From NCBI GenBank assembly GCA_014529385.2, contig CM043942.1:19853991-19917990 (forward strand): a DNA stretch of 64,000 nucleotides, read 5' to 3'. A model generated the notes under the pieces. That model did no database searches and was not told where the DNA came from. It saw only the letters and a list, made by a program, of their open reading frames with translations. Position numbers and translations under genes: made by a program. The stretch is from Adiantum capillus-veneris. Taxonomy: Eukaryota > Streptophyta > Polypodiopsida > Polypodiales > Pteridaceae. Numbering within the stretch: position 1 is the first letter of the stretch; each line of letters starts with the position of its first letter. Shown in pieces: positions 1 to 11,851 of this stretch.

Positions 1-1290
1 TTCTCTCACCTTCTTCACCATTAACCTCCCCTCTTACTCCCATAGCTCTCATATGAACTCTCCATGTACATACACCATCTCTATGACTCTCTCTATTACT
101 TCCAAAGTACAATTCCATCTTACCCCTTCTCTATATACATAAAATTCAGCATGTGTACCATGATTAACTTCTACAAATTAAGAGATCTCATCAACCGAAT
201 TTCCATTTTCATCGGGATAATCAACTTTGGCGGCGGTGACGTAAAGAAGAGAAGATGAAGAAGAGGATCAATAGTCATTTTGGAAACCTACACAAGTAAG
301 TCCTTCTTCAAGCCTCACCATCACAAGAATTTCCTCACTTCATTCAACCATCTTACTTCAACCATCGACCCCATTCTACCCATTGTAAATACATCATTAA
401 CCTTCTAGTGATTACTAACACTAACCACTAACATACTAACACAAAATAGCCATTGACCTAACCATAAAAGACACCTCACCTCAAGACATGTGCATAGTAA
501 CTCTCTCTCTCTCTCTCTCTTCCCTTCCTTAAAACTCTACTTTCACTTTATCTACCATCAATAATGCTCTCTTTTGAGCCCACATCCATGACTCAAGCAG
601 ACAAAGAAGGCCCGCAATGTTTTGATATTCAGAAAAAATCATAATCGTGATTTGTTATCTTGTAAATTAGGATTTTCAATAATCTTAATAAGGGGTCTCC
701 AACCTATAAATAGGCCCCTCTCCTTCTTGAAAAACAGCCTCCAATATCTCACATAGCACCCCAACACTCTATGCGTGAGGAGAGACTTAGGTGTAGCAAC
801 CACTTTGTGAGCCTCACTCTTGGTGTGAGAGAAGCTTTCAAGCTACACATTGCAAGTGAGAGAGCGTGAGTTCAATATCTCAAAACCACTATTGTATATG
901 TTCCTCCATCATCAATAAATTGAGGTTTTGTGCATCAAAGGCATGATTCAACGTTCAAATCTTCGTCCATCCACTTGTACGATACGGTTTAGTGAATTCA
1001 AGGTGACTTGTGTACTTTGAGTTTTATCGTTTATCTTGTTTTAGAAAGTGTTTTAGTGTGTTTTCATTGCCAATTTTGTGTCCATTGTAAGAGGATATTG
1101 TGGTGAGAGGTCTCCCACACCCTAAGACAGTGTGTGTGTGTTGGCAATGTTTAGCATTCACTAAGCATTGAGTGAGTTTTGTACAAGCTCTACGATAGAA
1201 ACATAACGAACCATCTCCATTTGCAAGTCACAAATAAGGTATTACACAAGATCCATTCCTCTCTCTTCCCTTTGTTTTAGCTCTCTCTGG
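1..1290 (+). repeat. Probable LTR-like retrotransposon sequence
   Basis: No credible protein is encoded here. The stretch has the look of a plant LTR: a TATAAATAGG box at 705-714, then a leader with repeated short 'gtgtgag' and 'gtgagag' motifs, and an AATAAA signal at 914-919. It lies against the broken end of an old CACTA transposase gene, so an LTR element probably truncated that gene. I could not find the second LTR, a primer-binding site or a target duplication, so the boundaries are guesses. A short CT run lies near 502-520. It could also be unrelated intergenic DNA. Confidence 0.35.
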
Positions 1291-1539
1291 CCCATTTTAT
1301 GTGAGTCTTGGTGTGAGGTTGCTTGTGTGTGTTTTGTGGCACATCCTCTTGGTTGTGCCAAAATATCTGTTGCATCCTAGTTCGCATACCATAACTAGGT
1401 GGTGCCCCTTCATTTGTTTGGCTGTGGGTTTGTTGTTGTTGTTTCTTGCTTGTGGTTGCCCCAGCCCCAATTGAGCAGCACGCGAGCCTTGAGAGGTGTT
1501 TAGAGGTCGCCTCTCTTGTTTCCCACCCCGGAGCGCCTC

Positions 1540-3929
1540 ACTATCCTTGGGGCGAGCCCTTTCACGAACAAACCCCTTTAAAGTCTTCATAAATCTCTCC
1601 AAGAAGAACATCCACCTGCTATGGACCACTCTAGCAAGTACAACTTCATCGACCACATGCACAAGTACATGCATTTGGATGGTAAGAATGTTTGTTGGAA
1701 AGTACTCCTCTACCATGCACACTGTTTCAATAGCATTTAATTTAACCGTGCTGCATTGATGATGTATTCTCTTATCTCTTTTCAATTGATCTAGCGTACC
1801 AATTCACTGATTTTGTAGATTGTTCTTCTAATTTCATCTGTCAAACAACCCTTTATGGCAATTGGTAAGATGAACTGTAAAAATTTGTGCCAATCGTGGG
1901 ACTTAAGACCACTGAGATTATCATCTCTCGTAAAAGCCGTTTTCAAAAATCGCATGCACCCTGTGGGAGTCTTGAATGAAGATATAGTCTCCTTCACTTG
2001 CTGCTCTTCTGTGCGACTCAGAACCCATGGACCTTTTGGTATAGACCACTTTCCATTGGGTTTAAGTCAAGACCACATCTCAGGCATTCGACCCACAGCC
2101 TGCAGGTCATCTCCTTGGGCCTTGCTCTCCCTTTTTCCAGTGATGGTCTTCCAGATGATATCCCCCACATTCTTGAAGATGTGCATTGGGTCGAGCAAAT
2201 GATTAATCAGCAAGTCACTCCAGTACGGGAGATCATGGAAAATAGAAAATATTGTCATTCTAGGTGGCATCCAATCTCCCCTCTGTAGCCACATGTTTTT
2301 GCAATCGCTCGCTTTCAGTGAATACATGTCATGTTTGCATATGTTTGGTCCACGTAGCTCATGTCCTTCAAGCAACAATCTACCGTGCTCCTCATAAACT
2401 GTCTTGCTCAAATGCTTGGAGTGGTGGAAGCCAATTCGAGGACCACATTTCGGACATGCATGATTGCTCGTGTAACTCAAGCCTGAAACAACACATATTA
2501 ATATTTAAAAGCATTGAAATAGCCATGAATCACATGCGTGTGAGGGTTTTAAAGGCACTTAACTGAGCATCACACCCTGGACAATCGTGCATGGTACACA
2601 TGAGAATGCCTGGCACATGTACATTCCGTCATCTGATTGGTTGGGACATATCAACCACATCGATTCCTGTCAACAAGACTTTGAGCTCTTCTATAAGTGG
2701 TAGCAGATAGACGTCCATGTTCTTTGCTTTGTACTTTCCTGGGACGATCAATGACAACAACAGATGGCCCTTCTTGATAGCGAGCCATGGTGGAAGATTA
2801 TAATTAACCAAACAAATAGGCCTTGTGCTCCATGAAGAACTTCGTAATCTGAATGGGTTTACTATATGTCCATTGCCGGACCAAAGTGGATACATCGAGG
2901 CTCGTTCTTAAATGTAGGCCAACTTTTCTCTATGTGCTTCCATGCACGAGAGTCAGCAAGTACCCGCATAACATCATCTGTCGATCTAGTATTTGAGTGC
3001 CATGTCATCAAAGCGGCTATGGACTTGCACCTAAACATACTCTTTATTCTTCGAATGATAGGAAAGTGTCGAAAGACCTTTGCAGGGATAAATTTTCCTT
3101 GTGTGTCCTCCTTGTACCTGTTTGATCCACAATTGGGACACTGTTCCAGGTTTGCATACTCATTGCGAAAAAGTATACAATCATTAGGACATGCATGTAT
3201 TTTCTGATAATCCAAACCCAAATTAGTAAGAAGCTTCTTAGCGGTTGGACGGATAGGGGGCATGTGTTCCCTACTGACAAGATTTGCTCATTCAGCAATG
3301 TGACGTTACTTGAACAAGTCAGCCCTTTGATCACTTTATATGAACTGTAATTTGCACTTTACCATGCTTAGGATAAATATGTTTACTTGAAAAGCTCTGT
3401 GTGACTGAGGCGTGAGAACAACCGTAGACAGACTGCAAATTAAGCATTGCCAATGCGGTACAAAAAACTGAGTTTTTGCACCAGTGTAGAGCGGCATGCG
3501 TGCAAGACTTTGCATCATCTCTCCCTCCTCGTCGTTGCTATCATGGCGTCGATATGAACGGGATGGTTGAGGTTGGTGCACAGTACTGCGTTCAATGTTA
3601 TCGCCTGCTATGTTGGAATCCATGTCAAAGAACGCGTCCAACATCTGCTCCATCTCTACTTCTTGAAATGCCACTTCACGTATTGGTTGGGAGGACTCAG
3701 TCGATGGTGGCTGCTCGTTTAAAAATCGTCTTCTCTGGGATGAAGTTTGAGCAATATCTACTTGCGGACTTTGACCTTCAAGCTCTAGACCATCAGATCG
3801 ATAACGCAGATCTTGTAATTGCTCTATCGGAAAGAGACCATGATTGCGTATGTGTTGGACGCAGATTTTTTGTTTTTGAAAGATCTGATTCTTGCAATGC
3901 GCACAAGGACACGCCATCCTATCGTCCAT
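1540..3929 (-). pseudogene. Old CACTA-A tnp2-like transposase, decayed
   Basis: This is a minus-strand relic of an En/Spm tnp2-type transposase, clearly diverged from the three young copies but colinear with them. From 3929 downwards: an N-terminal Cys-rich transposase-associated segment (CPCAHCKN), then 'HACPNDCILF' with a CPNCG zinc-type pair (about 3190-3110). Next come the core segments NYNLPPW and MDVYL (2780-2690), the LLDPMHIFKNV motif (about 2175-2140), and the DUF4218 part ending 'HSRWMFFLERFMKTLKGF' (about 1640-1560). A frameshift around 2862-2895 splits the segment holding the first catalytic-type aspartate (PAMD). Homology stops near 1545, where unrelated sequence begins, so the C-terminal DUF4216 region and tnpA are missing. 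It is not functional. Confidence 0.85.
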
Positions 3930-4010
3930 ACTTTATCTACCAATGATGCAACAAATAATTTTTACACTCTAGTTGTTACAACTACACACTACTAAGTACA
4001 TGACAAGCTT

Positions 4011-4926
4011 TAACAACCTCACATTCTCTAGCCAGGCCCGATCCCCGCACACCTCGGTTTAGAGGTACAGGGAAATGAGGACCACAGGGTAATAATCTCG
4101 TCTTTGTTGGTCAATGACTATATATTAAAGTTCTTGAAGTCTGTGTGCACTTTTGAAGTCTGATTGCATTTTTTCAACTATTTTCTGCTAGCTCTAACAA
4201 CCTCACATTCTCTTGCCAGGCCCAATCCTGCACACCTCAATCTAGAGGTGCACGGAGATTAGGACCATAGGGTAATAATCTCGTCTTTATTGGTCAATGA
4301 CTATATATTAAGGTTCTTGAAGTCTGTGTGCACTTTTAAAGTCCGATTGTGTTTTTTGTACTATTAATTTGACGCTAGCTCTAACCTAACCTATAATCTA
4401 ACCTAACCTATAACATAACCCTAACCTAACCTATAACCTAAACCTAACCTATAACCTAACCTAACCGAAGTCCGTTTGTGTTTTTAGAAGTACATGAGTT
4501 ATTTTCGAAGTCTGATTGCGTTTTTTCTCCTATTAATTTGACGATAGCTTAACATAACATATAATCACCTATAATCTAACCTAACGTAAAACCTATACCT
4601 AACTTTACTTAATGTAACCTAACTTAGAATATCTACATAACCTATAACCTAACCTAACCGAAGTCCATTTGCGTTTTTAGAAGTACACGAGTCATCTTCG
4701 AAGTCCGATTGCGTTTTTACTACTATTAATTTGACGCTAGCTCTAATCTAACCTATAATCATTATGCCTAACCTATAATCTAACCTAACGTAAAACCTAT
4801 ACCTAACCTAACTTAATGTAACCTATCTTATAGCATCTACCTAACCTATAGCCTAATCTGACCGAAGCCGGTTTGCGTTTTTGGAAGTACACGAGTCATC
4901 TTCGAAGTCCGATTGCGTTTTTTCTA
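4011..4926 (-). repeat. Tandem repeats of about 185-200 bp upstream of the CACTA-A tnp2 relic
   Basis: Two units of 184 bp start at 4011 and 4195 (both 'aacaacctcacattctc'). They match, in reverse complement, the 5' leader of the young CACTA tnp2 gene (6351-6443), so they are the duplicated leader of the old minus-strand gene. Later units keep only the part around 'gaagtccgattgcgttttt', followed by 'ctattaatttgacgctagc', at about 4340, 4510, 4700 and 4900. These are joined by short 'aacctaacctataacc' runs. The array is cut by element 1 and resumes at 12440. No gene is seen here. Confidence 0.7.
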
Positions 4927-4948
4927 CACTACAAGAGGCTCTTCATAT

Positions 4949-5042
4949 TAGCGACGCTTATAGCGACGCTCATAGTGACGCCAACTGGGGTTAAAAAATA
5001 ACCGAGCACGCCCAAAAACTCAGATCTCATATCTGAGTTTTT
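4949..5042. repeat. Element 1 5' subterminal repeats and conserved hairpin
   Basis: Three GCGACGC-type motifs lie at 4949-4982, one changed to GTGACGC. A palindrome follows at 5014-5042: AAAAACTCAGATCT, one base, then its near-complement (one mismatch). Compared with elements 2 and 3, about 100 bp of this array, including a 25-bp perfect hairpin, is missing. In En/Spm such motifs bind TNPA; here that role is inferred. Confidence 0.7.
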
Positions 5043-5055
5043 CGGCGCCCTCAAG

Positions 5056-5078
5056 CAAGGAGCAGGTATCGCTCTCCC

Positions 5079-5113
<35 letters not shown>

Positions 5114-5208
5114 CTTCTCCACACACACACACACACACACACGAGGAGAGGAAGGAGAGCCAGGTATGCTCCTTCCCTCTCCTCATTCTCATGTTCCCTT
5201 CCCCTCTT

Positions 5209-5245
<37 letters not shown>

Positions 5246-5266
5246 TACACACACACACATAGTGTT

Positions 5267-5302
<36 letters not shown>

Positions 5303-5531
5303 AACAAAAACAAAAACGCACACACACATACATAAACAAAGAATGCACACACATTGAGAGAGAAAAAGAGAGAGAGAGCATGCATAAACAAAAAACGCAC
5401 GCATTGAGAGAGGAAAAGAGAGAGAGAACATGCATAAACAAAAAACGCACACATTGAGAGAGGAAAAGAGAGAGAAAACATGCATACGATCCAAAAAAAC
5501 TCACACACATTGAGAGAGAAAGAGAGAGAAA
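5056..5531. repeat. Element 1 microsatellites and 52-bp minisatellite
   Basis: Runs of CT, CA and GA are followed by about four tandem units of roughly 52 bp, built on 'gcatgcataaacaaaaaacg' plus GA-rich linkers (5329-5531). Long open frames here, read as Ser/Leu/Cys/Val strings, are artefacts of the simple repeats. The same block is present in elements 2 and 3 with slightly different repeat lengths. Confidence 0.85.
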
Positions 5532-5559
5532 CTAATTTAACGTCGTAGGAAACTAATTA

Positions 5560-5690
5560 AAATTAAAAGACCTAAAGATCTAGCCGACGAGGAGTTGAAC
5601 TCAAGACCTATTATTCAAGAGGGAAATGGCATAATCAATCTATCATACTTGGCATGGGTGATAGAAAGGTTATACCATTTATCTCTTTTT
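5560..5690 (-). repeat. tRNA-like (SINE-like) remnant in the CACTA 5' region
   Basis: On the minus strand the segment holds a box-B-like string GAGTTCAACTCC (about 5590-5601), preceded by a structured stretch that could be a decayed tRNA-derived head. Equivalent sequence occurs in elements 2 and 3. The assignment rests on box B only. Confidence 0.3.
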
Positions 5691-5884
5691 ATTGGCACAC
5701 ACATCCACACACGCGCACACACACAAGAAGAAGAGAGTTATAACATCGTAGGAAACTATCTTAAAAGACGTTAAAGATTAGGTTATATGTAGACTTACAT
5801 TAAATTAGATTTAGGTTTATTTTTAACTAGATTTACGTTTATTTAAGCTATATTTAGATTTACGTTATATTAGATTAGATTTAG

Positions 5885-6077
5885 GTCTCCATAGACTGCG
5901 ATGCCTGCATGAAGCGGGTGAAGAAAGCCCTCAATGGAATATAGGGTATTGCTGCCATTACTCATGGTGGGCTCCGTCGATCCAAAAGTACTGGTGAAAT
6001 GTCTTCAGAAGATAGGGAAGAAGGTGAATCTTCAGGGCGGCAAGAGTCACTACATCCCCGACACAATGACCATCTAG
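5885..6077 (+). pseudogene. Captured HMA-domain gene fragment (element 1)
   Basis: Frame 5885 reads VSIDCDACMKRVKKALNGI and then a stop. This is the first half of a plant heavy-metal-associated domain, with the CxxC metal-binding pair (CDAC). In another frame from 5964, MVGSVDPKVLVKCLQKIGKK continues to VNLQ and a stop at 6075-6077, which is the usual second half of the domain (SVDPxxVLxxLQKxGKKxxL). Some residues between the halves are missing and the frame shifts, so it cannot make a folded domain. Similar AT-rich segments flank it on both sides (5791-5842 and 6096-6152). It is probably a piece of a HIPP or copper-chaperone-like host gene taken up by the transposon. It is present in all three copies. 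Confidence 0.7.
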
Positions 6078-6537
6078 ACAACCTCTAGTCATTAGACTTA
6101 CGTTAAATTAGATTTAGCTTTATTTTTAGTTAGATTTACGCTTATTTGCGTTAGATCGAGTCCACGCAAGAATTACTTACGGTTTAGGGTTTAGAGTTAG
6201 ACGAACAGTGAAAAGATCTACTGTGAAAAGATGTTAAGATGAAGTGAAGTGCTACAGCTAGAGAAGAGGCAAAGGGGTTTTGTCCACTACATGCAGTATC
6301 ATGTAGACGTGGGTGTGTAGATTTCTTGTACCCACAAATATAGGTATTGACCAATAAAGACGAGATTATAACCCGGTGGTTATGATCTCCGTGCACCTCT
6401 ATACCGAGGTGTGCGGGGATTGGACATGACTAGAGAATGTGAGGTAAAGAGAGAGAGAGAGAGAGAGAGAGATAAGACGAAGAATGCCAATAGAATATTA
6501 AATTTGTTGTCCAGGTTATAAGTTTTTTATCCTCATT

Positions 6538-9500
6538 ATGAGTAGCGACGAGGATGTGGGACCGTCCAACCGAAACACCTATCTCTCAACGAGGGTCTTA
6601 TGTCCTTGTAATCAATGCAAGCATGCTGTGCAACGGACAAGACGTGTTTCTTTGCAGCACGTTCGCGAATTTGGCGAGTTCGATCCATCTATTATAGATC
6701 GAGTTGTTGCCAATTATAACTCGTCGGACTCTGACGCTGGCCAACAAGCAGCAATCTTGCAACCCAATAGACGTGTTCGCAGTCGCTTTGGTCAAGCAGC
6801 ATATGTGAGGCCACAAGATGTAGCCTCTGACAGCTCGGGGGATGATCATGCAGAGCACATTCCCAACGAGGCAATGTTTGAGCCCGAGATTGATGAAATG
6901 ATCGAGACGATCATGGATTCAGAAAGGCTTATCTATGATGATATGAAAAGTGAAGCCAATACGCCATTGTATAATGGAGCACGTATGTCTAGATTGAAAG
7001 CACTCCTGGTTCTTCTCAACATGCAGGCAAAGTTTGGATGGAGTGACACTAGCGTCACAGCACTTTTCAGGTGATCTATTACAATTAGTTTACTTTAATA
7101 GAACTCTAAATGTATAATGATCTGATAGATTTTTACACGACTGTATCATATTTTTATGTTGTGTAGATTGCTGAAAGAGCACATACTACCAGCTGACAAT
7201 GTGATGCCAGATTCCCGAGATGAAGCAAGAAAGATTTTGCGAAACTTGGGGATGGATTACAATTCTATCCACGCTTGTCCTAATGACTGCATTCTTTTCA
7301 GAGGGGAATACATAGACATGGAGAAGTGTCCGAAATGTGATTCCGCAAGATATCGAGTAGATCTCCACGGGACAAAAATTCCACAAAAGGTTTTGCGACA
7401 TTTCCCTCTACTTCCTCGCATCAAGCATTTCTTCGAATGTAAGTCCATGGCCGCCCTAGCATCATGGCATGAGGAGAATAAATCTTCGGATTGTGTGCTA
7501 CGAATTCCTGCAGATTGCGTAGCGTGGAAACATATAGATGGAACATGGTCGGATTTTGCCAGGGAAGCTCGAAATTTGCGCTTAGGCCTGGCTATGGATG
7601 GCGTAAATCCATTTGGTCAAAGATCAACATCTTACAGTGTATGGCCCGTTGTCATCGTCAACTACAACATTCCCCCGTGGTTGACTACGAAGAAGGGGCA
7701 CCTATGGCTAAGCTTGATTGTGCCAGGGCGATATAAAGTGGGGAATATGGATGTGTATCTTCGTCCACTATTGGAAGAGCTACAACAATTGTGGATTGGC
7801 ATAGAGGTGGTGGATATGAGCCGACACACAGGACGACGGAATGCTTTGATCAGAGGCATTCTAATGTGGACCATGCATGACTATCCTGGGCTAACAGAAC
7901 GCTCAGGTGATCTATTGACACTCCTCACTCAGACACTGTAAATCTTGTTTTTTCCCATAGTTGATCTATTATCATGTGTATACATGCAGGGCTTCAAACA
8001 AGCGGATACAGAGCATGTGTCACATGTGGACCTATACTGAATGCACGTAGGGCACCCTCACTGAAGAAGCAAATCTACGAAGGTCATCAAGCGTATCTTC
8101 CAGAGAATCATGTGTTACGCGACGGCTTTTTGGGAAGAGAGCCACCAAGGATGTCTGCACAAGCATGGTTAGAGCAGAAGGAGATGTGCGATGACGGATT
8201 GCCTCCAGGGATGAAGAGACTATCTCTATGGTACGAGTTACCATACTGGCCCCGACTCATGATCAATCACTTGCTCGATCCAATGCACATATTCAAGAAT
8301 GTGGGTAATCTACTATGGGACCATTTGACCGGCAAGAAAGATACTTTGGGAGCCAGAGTTGACCTTAGAAATGTGGATCGTATGGAGAAATATTGGCCGC
8401 AAACAGCGTCTGATGGATCGATAAAACTCCCTAAAGCACCATGGATTGTCATAGGAGCCCAAGAACGCAAAGTAAAAGAGACCATTCGATCTTTGTGGAC
8501 CCCCACTGGCGTAATGCACTCGCTCCGAACGTGTTTTACTAAAGAAGGAAAGCTTACCGGTTTGAAGTCACACGATTGGCATAAAATGTGTCAGGTACGT
8601 TCATAGTGGACTTTAATATCATTGCATAAAATGTGGACTTTAATATCATTGTTGCACATACTTTACAGTTTATTTTACCGGTTGCCATTGAGGGATGTTT
8701 GTCTCTCGACATCCGTAACACAATCTACAAACTTGCAAAGCTGGTGCAATGGATCTCACAAAAGGAGATCAACGTAGACTCCATACCATTCGCCAAACTA
8801 AATGCTGCGGAGCTTGTGTGCATGTTTGAGAAACATTTTCCTACTACAATGCTAACCATTCAGGTGCATCTTCTTGTTCATATACTTGATGAGGTGGAAA
8901 TAGCTGGCACAGTTCATTCCAGATGGATGTTCTTCTTAGAGCGTTTCATGAAAACGCTTAAGGGATATGTGCGTCAAAGGCACGTCCGGAGGGTAGCATG
9001 GCAGAAGGTTGGTTGGTATCAGAGTTCCTAGTGTACATTGGAGAGTGGCTAGACGGATTTGATAAATCCTGGGACACGCTATGGCGAACCATAGATGATG
9101 AGCGCATATCTGGGATTGTCATGTGCAATCTCGGTGTTGAGAAGAAGATGACGGAAGATCTAGAGGCTAAAATCAACCGATTTTGCATACTTCACAATCC
9201 AGTGATGCAAAAGTGGATTTCACAATATGAGGATGCAAAGGAAGAGCGACAAAGGGCACGAATCGAGTGGAGACGGGGAAGACGACCACCGATGCACTAT
9301 CTAGCGGTTCTGGAGAGCCTAGCAACCTTCATGAGCTTAAGATGGTTGCACAACCAATTGAAAAGCGCACAACAATGCGGTGACGAAGTGACTGAAGAAG
9401 AGTGGGAGTACTCTCGGGGTTGCGCGACCAAGGTAAGTTTGCAATGTACGACTAGCAAGTGACTTTATTTATAAACGTTTGAACGGCCACTTATAATCTT

Positions 9501-10265
9501 TGTTCGTTGTAGTATAAGTCATACACAGCAGCATGGTGTAAAGGTCGACATTTTAGGGTGGAACGAATCGACAAAAAGCGTTTTACTCAAGATTGTGGAA
9601 TCATGGCAAAATTTGAACAGTCTAGTCGACGACGTTCCTCTGATGCAGATCCTGTGGTGGCGGAACTCACTTACTTCGGCATGCTGCAAGAGATTTTGAG
9701 GATCGATTACAGAGGATTTTTTGTCGACTTGTTCGACGTGCAATGGTTCAAGATAATCATGGAGGGTCGCAGCGCTACTGTGCGTAGAGGAGAGTCTGGT
9801 TTTCTTGAGGTGGATTCTACTAAGAAATGGACTGACCTAAGAGACACTTTCGTACTACCCGAGCATTGTGAACAAGTAAGTATGTAAATAGTTAACATCC
9901 CCCTTTTACAAGTTATGTGCTTGAAAGCTCTCATGTAAGTTATGTGGCTCTGGCAGGTAATATTTCATCCTACAAAGTCTACATCAAACTGGTGGTACGT
10001 CATAGAGGTAGCCCCTCGTAGTGCAAGGACGTATGAAGGCTACCATGTGCCAATCACAACGACATCAATGGAGGAGATCAGAGAAGATGCTCAATCAGAA
10101 GCCGCTGCGGTGGTGCCAGACGAGCATCAAGATGCTACTACTCTATATGGGGTGCATGTAGAGGAGCTACAAAATGAAACAGAGGATATGTGTTTAAATG
10201 GAGAGCTCTATATAGATATAGGAAGTTATGCTGAGTTATGCGAGGATGAGAGAGAGATCTCTTAA
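6538..10265 (+). pseudogene. Element 1 tnp2-like transposase, one frameshift
   Basis: This gene codes for the CACTA transposase that would cut and join the element ends. Six exons with GT-AG borders: 6538-7070, 7167-7906, 7990-8594, 8669-9432, 9513-9875 and 9957-10265. With one base restored they give 1104 codons. Domains in order: Cys-rich transposase-associated N-terminus (CPCNQCKH); HACPNDC and CPKC zinc-type pairs; tnp2 core with candidate acidic residues in GLAMDG (D322) and MDVYL (D373), and the LLDPMHIFKN motif (D521); DUF4218 in exon 4; DUF4216 across exons 5-6. At 8977-8979 an A-run has three bases where element 3 has four. This shifts the frame inside DUF4218 and removes the last third of the protein. 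The start is the first ATG before the conserved Cys motif. All splice phases agree, so the model is firm. Confidence 0.9.
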
Positions 10266-10537
10266 AGCCACAAATATTGTATTTGAACAATTTTGCTCCG
10301 TGTTGTAAAAGCTCTGGCTCTCTAAGTACCTTCCATGGTGTATAACGCTCTTTTCTACTCGTGCTCACATCTTTTGATTAAAAATTCTGAGTTTTCGACT
10401 TGCCTCTTCTATCACTCGATTCATTGCGTCATTGTATTTATATGCATCATTATGTCATTGTATTTAATGGTCTTTGCGTCATTGTCTACTCTATTCATTC
10501 AATATTAAGTTTAAATATTCGTGTGTTTAATGCAGGT

Positions 10538-11851
10538 ATGGATGATGAGGAGTTTCTTTCTTCTTTGTCACCGCAGCAGAGACAGTGGTACGTGGAGCGT
10601 CATTGCTATAGCGCATCATCGCGCGTTCCTACTCCATCCGCATCTCCCTCTCTTTCGGAGCATTCGGCGCGCTCCGAAGCTTCGGCGTCGACGAGACGAG
10701 CTTCACACTCGTCTAGACACCGGCGCTCTAGTGGTGGCGGTGGCGGTTGTTGTGGGGATTCCGCCACCGATGCCTCCACACCGCCTCGTGTTCGACGAGG
10801 CTCTTTACCCTCCCCTTCTTTGCCCGCCCCCACACCAGCCACAGCATCGCCATCTACGCCAGGTTTTGCACGGCTGACTGTTCCTAGAAGCTACACACCT
10901 CTACCTACTCCGCCAGGAGCCACCCCACTCGACACTCCTCGCTTCGGGGCCCAAACGCCGGTGGAGACACCTGACGTCCGTACCCCCATCGACACGCCGC
11001 TAGAGACCCCTGCCGGGACACCCAGGTTCATGTATCACCGGCCAGAGGGCTTGCCTTACTCCGTCGACATCAGCGGCGGCATCATCATGGATGATGACGG
11101 CAAGAAGGTGATCTCGCGCATGCGTGGTCTTTGCTCTCAGCTGTTTAGACACTACATACTAAACAAATGGAGTGAAGTACCAAGTAATTTAAAAAACAGA
11201 GTCATCAGCATACTTCATGATGAGTTTCCCGTTCCAACACGGGATCAGCGCTTCAATGAAGACCTGATGAAGATTCGAATGCGCGAATACTGCAAACACA
11301 CGCGTTCCGAAGTGCAAAAAGCAATCAAGAATGGGTGGAACAGGCCAGATTGGCTGTCCAAAGAAGATTGGAAGAATACGAAGAAAGCAGCGCGCGAGAA
11401 TCCCGACAAGTGGAAGCAACAAAAGGATGCAGCCAGAGCGCGAGTAGAGGCAGGGAGCTCGCACCACTTGGGGAGTGGTGGATGGGCATCATTTGAGGCC
11501 GATTTTGTAAGTCTTTTCACATTGCTCTTTATGCATGTTCGATAGTTTAGGGTTTATGAGTTTTTTAGTTCTAACATAATGAAATCTTTGTATGTTTTGA
11601 CAGTGGTCGATGACAGGATGTGATCCCACACCGTACGAGCGCGAGTACGCAGGCAGGAAGGGCTTAAACGCCCTGATGGACATTCTCAGTTCTCGCGGCG
11701 GCATGGTTAGTATTAGGGTTTACTCTTTTTTATTTTTTGTATTGTTTTATAAATGTCGTTATATGTTTATACTTACTGAAAGCTGTCTGATTGTCTTTTT
11801 TTGCAGAATCCGACAGATACGCCGCTTGGACGCGATGAGACGTCTGACTAG
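10538..11851 (+). CDS. Element 1 tnpA-like protein (plant Ptta/En/Spm transposase family)
   Basis: A three-exon gene (10538-11506, 11604-11705, 11807-11851) coding 371 residues with no lesion. The N-terminal half is low complexity: Ser-rich to about residue 60, a Gly/Cys stretch (SSGGGGGCC), then Pro/Thr-rich repeats of the type TPxxTP. The C-terminal half is ordered and charged. It contains FPVPTRDQRFNEDLMKIRM and a KWKQQKDAARARVEAG segment followed by HLGSGGW, which resembles the plant transposase_24 (Ptta/En/Spm) family. In En/Spm the equivalent protein binds subterminal repeats and brings the ends together; that role is inferred. The ATG lies just after an AG (tgcagGTATGG), so an upstream non-coding exon or splicing from the tnp2 transcript is possible. 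Confidence 0.8.

Noticed and set aside
4949-5042. CRISPR-like array from the regular GCGACGC motifs
   Set aside because: Motifs are short, adjacent and in both orientations at transposon ends; the genome is eukaryotic.
5020-5510. Long open frames rich in Ser, Leu, Cys, Val and Phe in the CACTA 5' regions (also 21959-22438 and 32697-33206)
   Set aside because: They arise from CT, GT and GA microsatellites and a 52-bp minisatellite, shift frame freely and are open on several frames at once.
10521-10877. Open frames overlapping tnpA in other frames
   Set aside because: High GC and Pro/Ser bias in tnpA opens the other frames; the family match and splice sites support only one frame.
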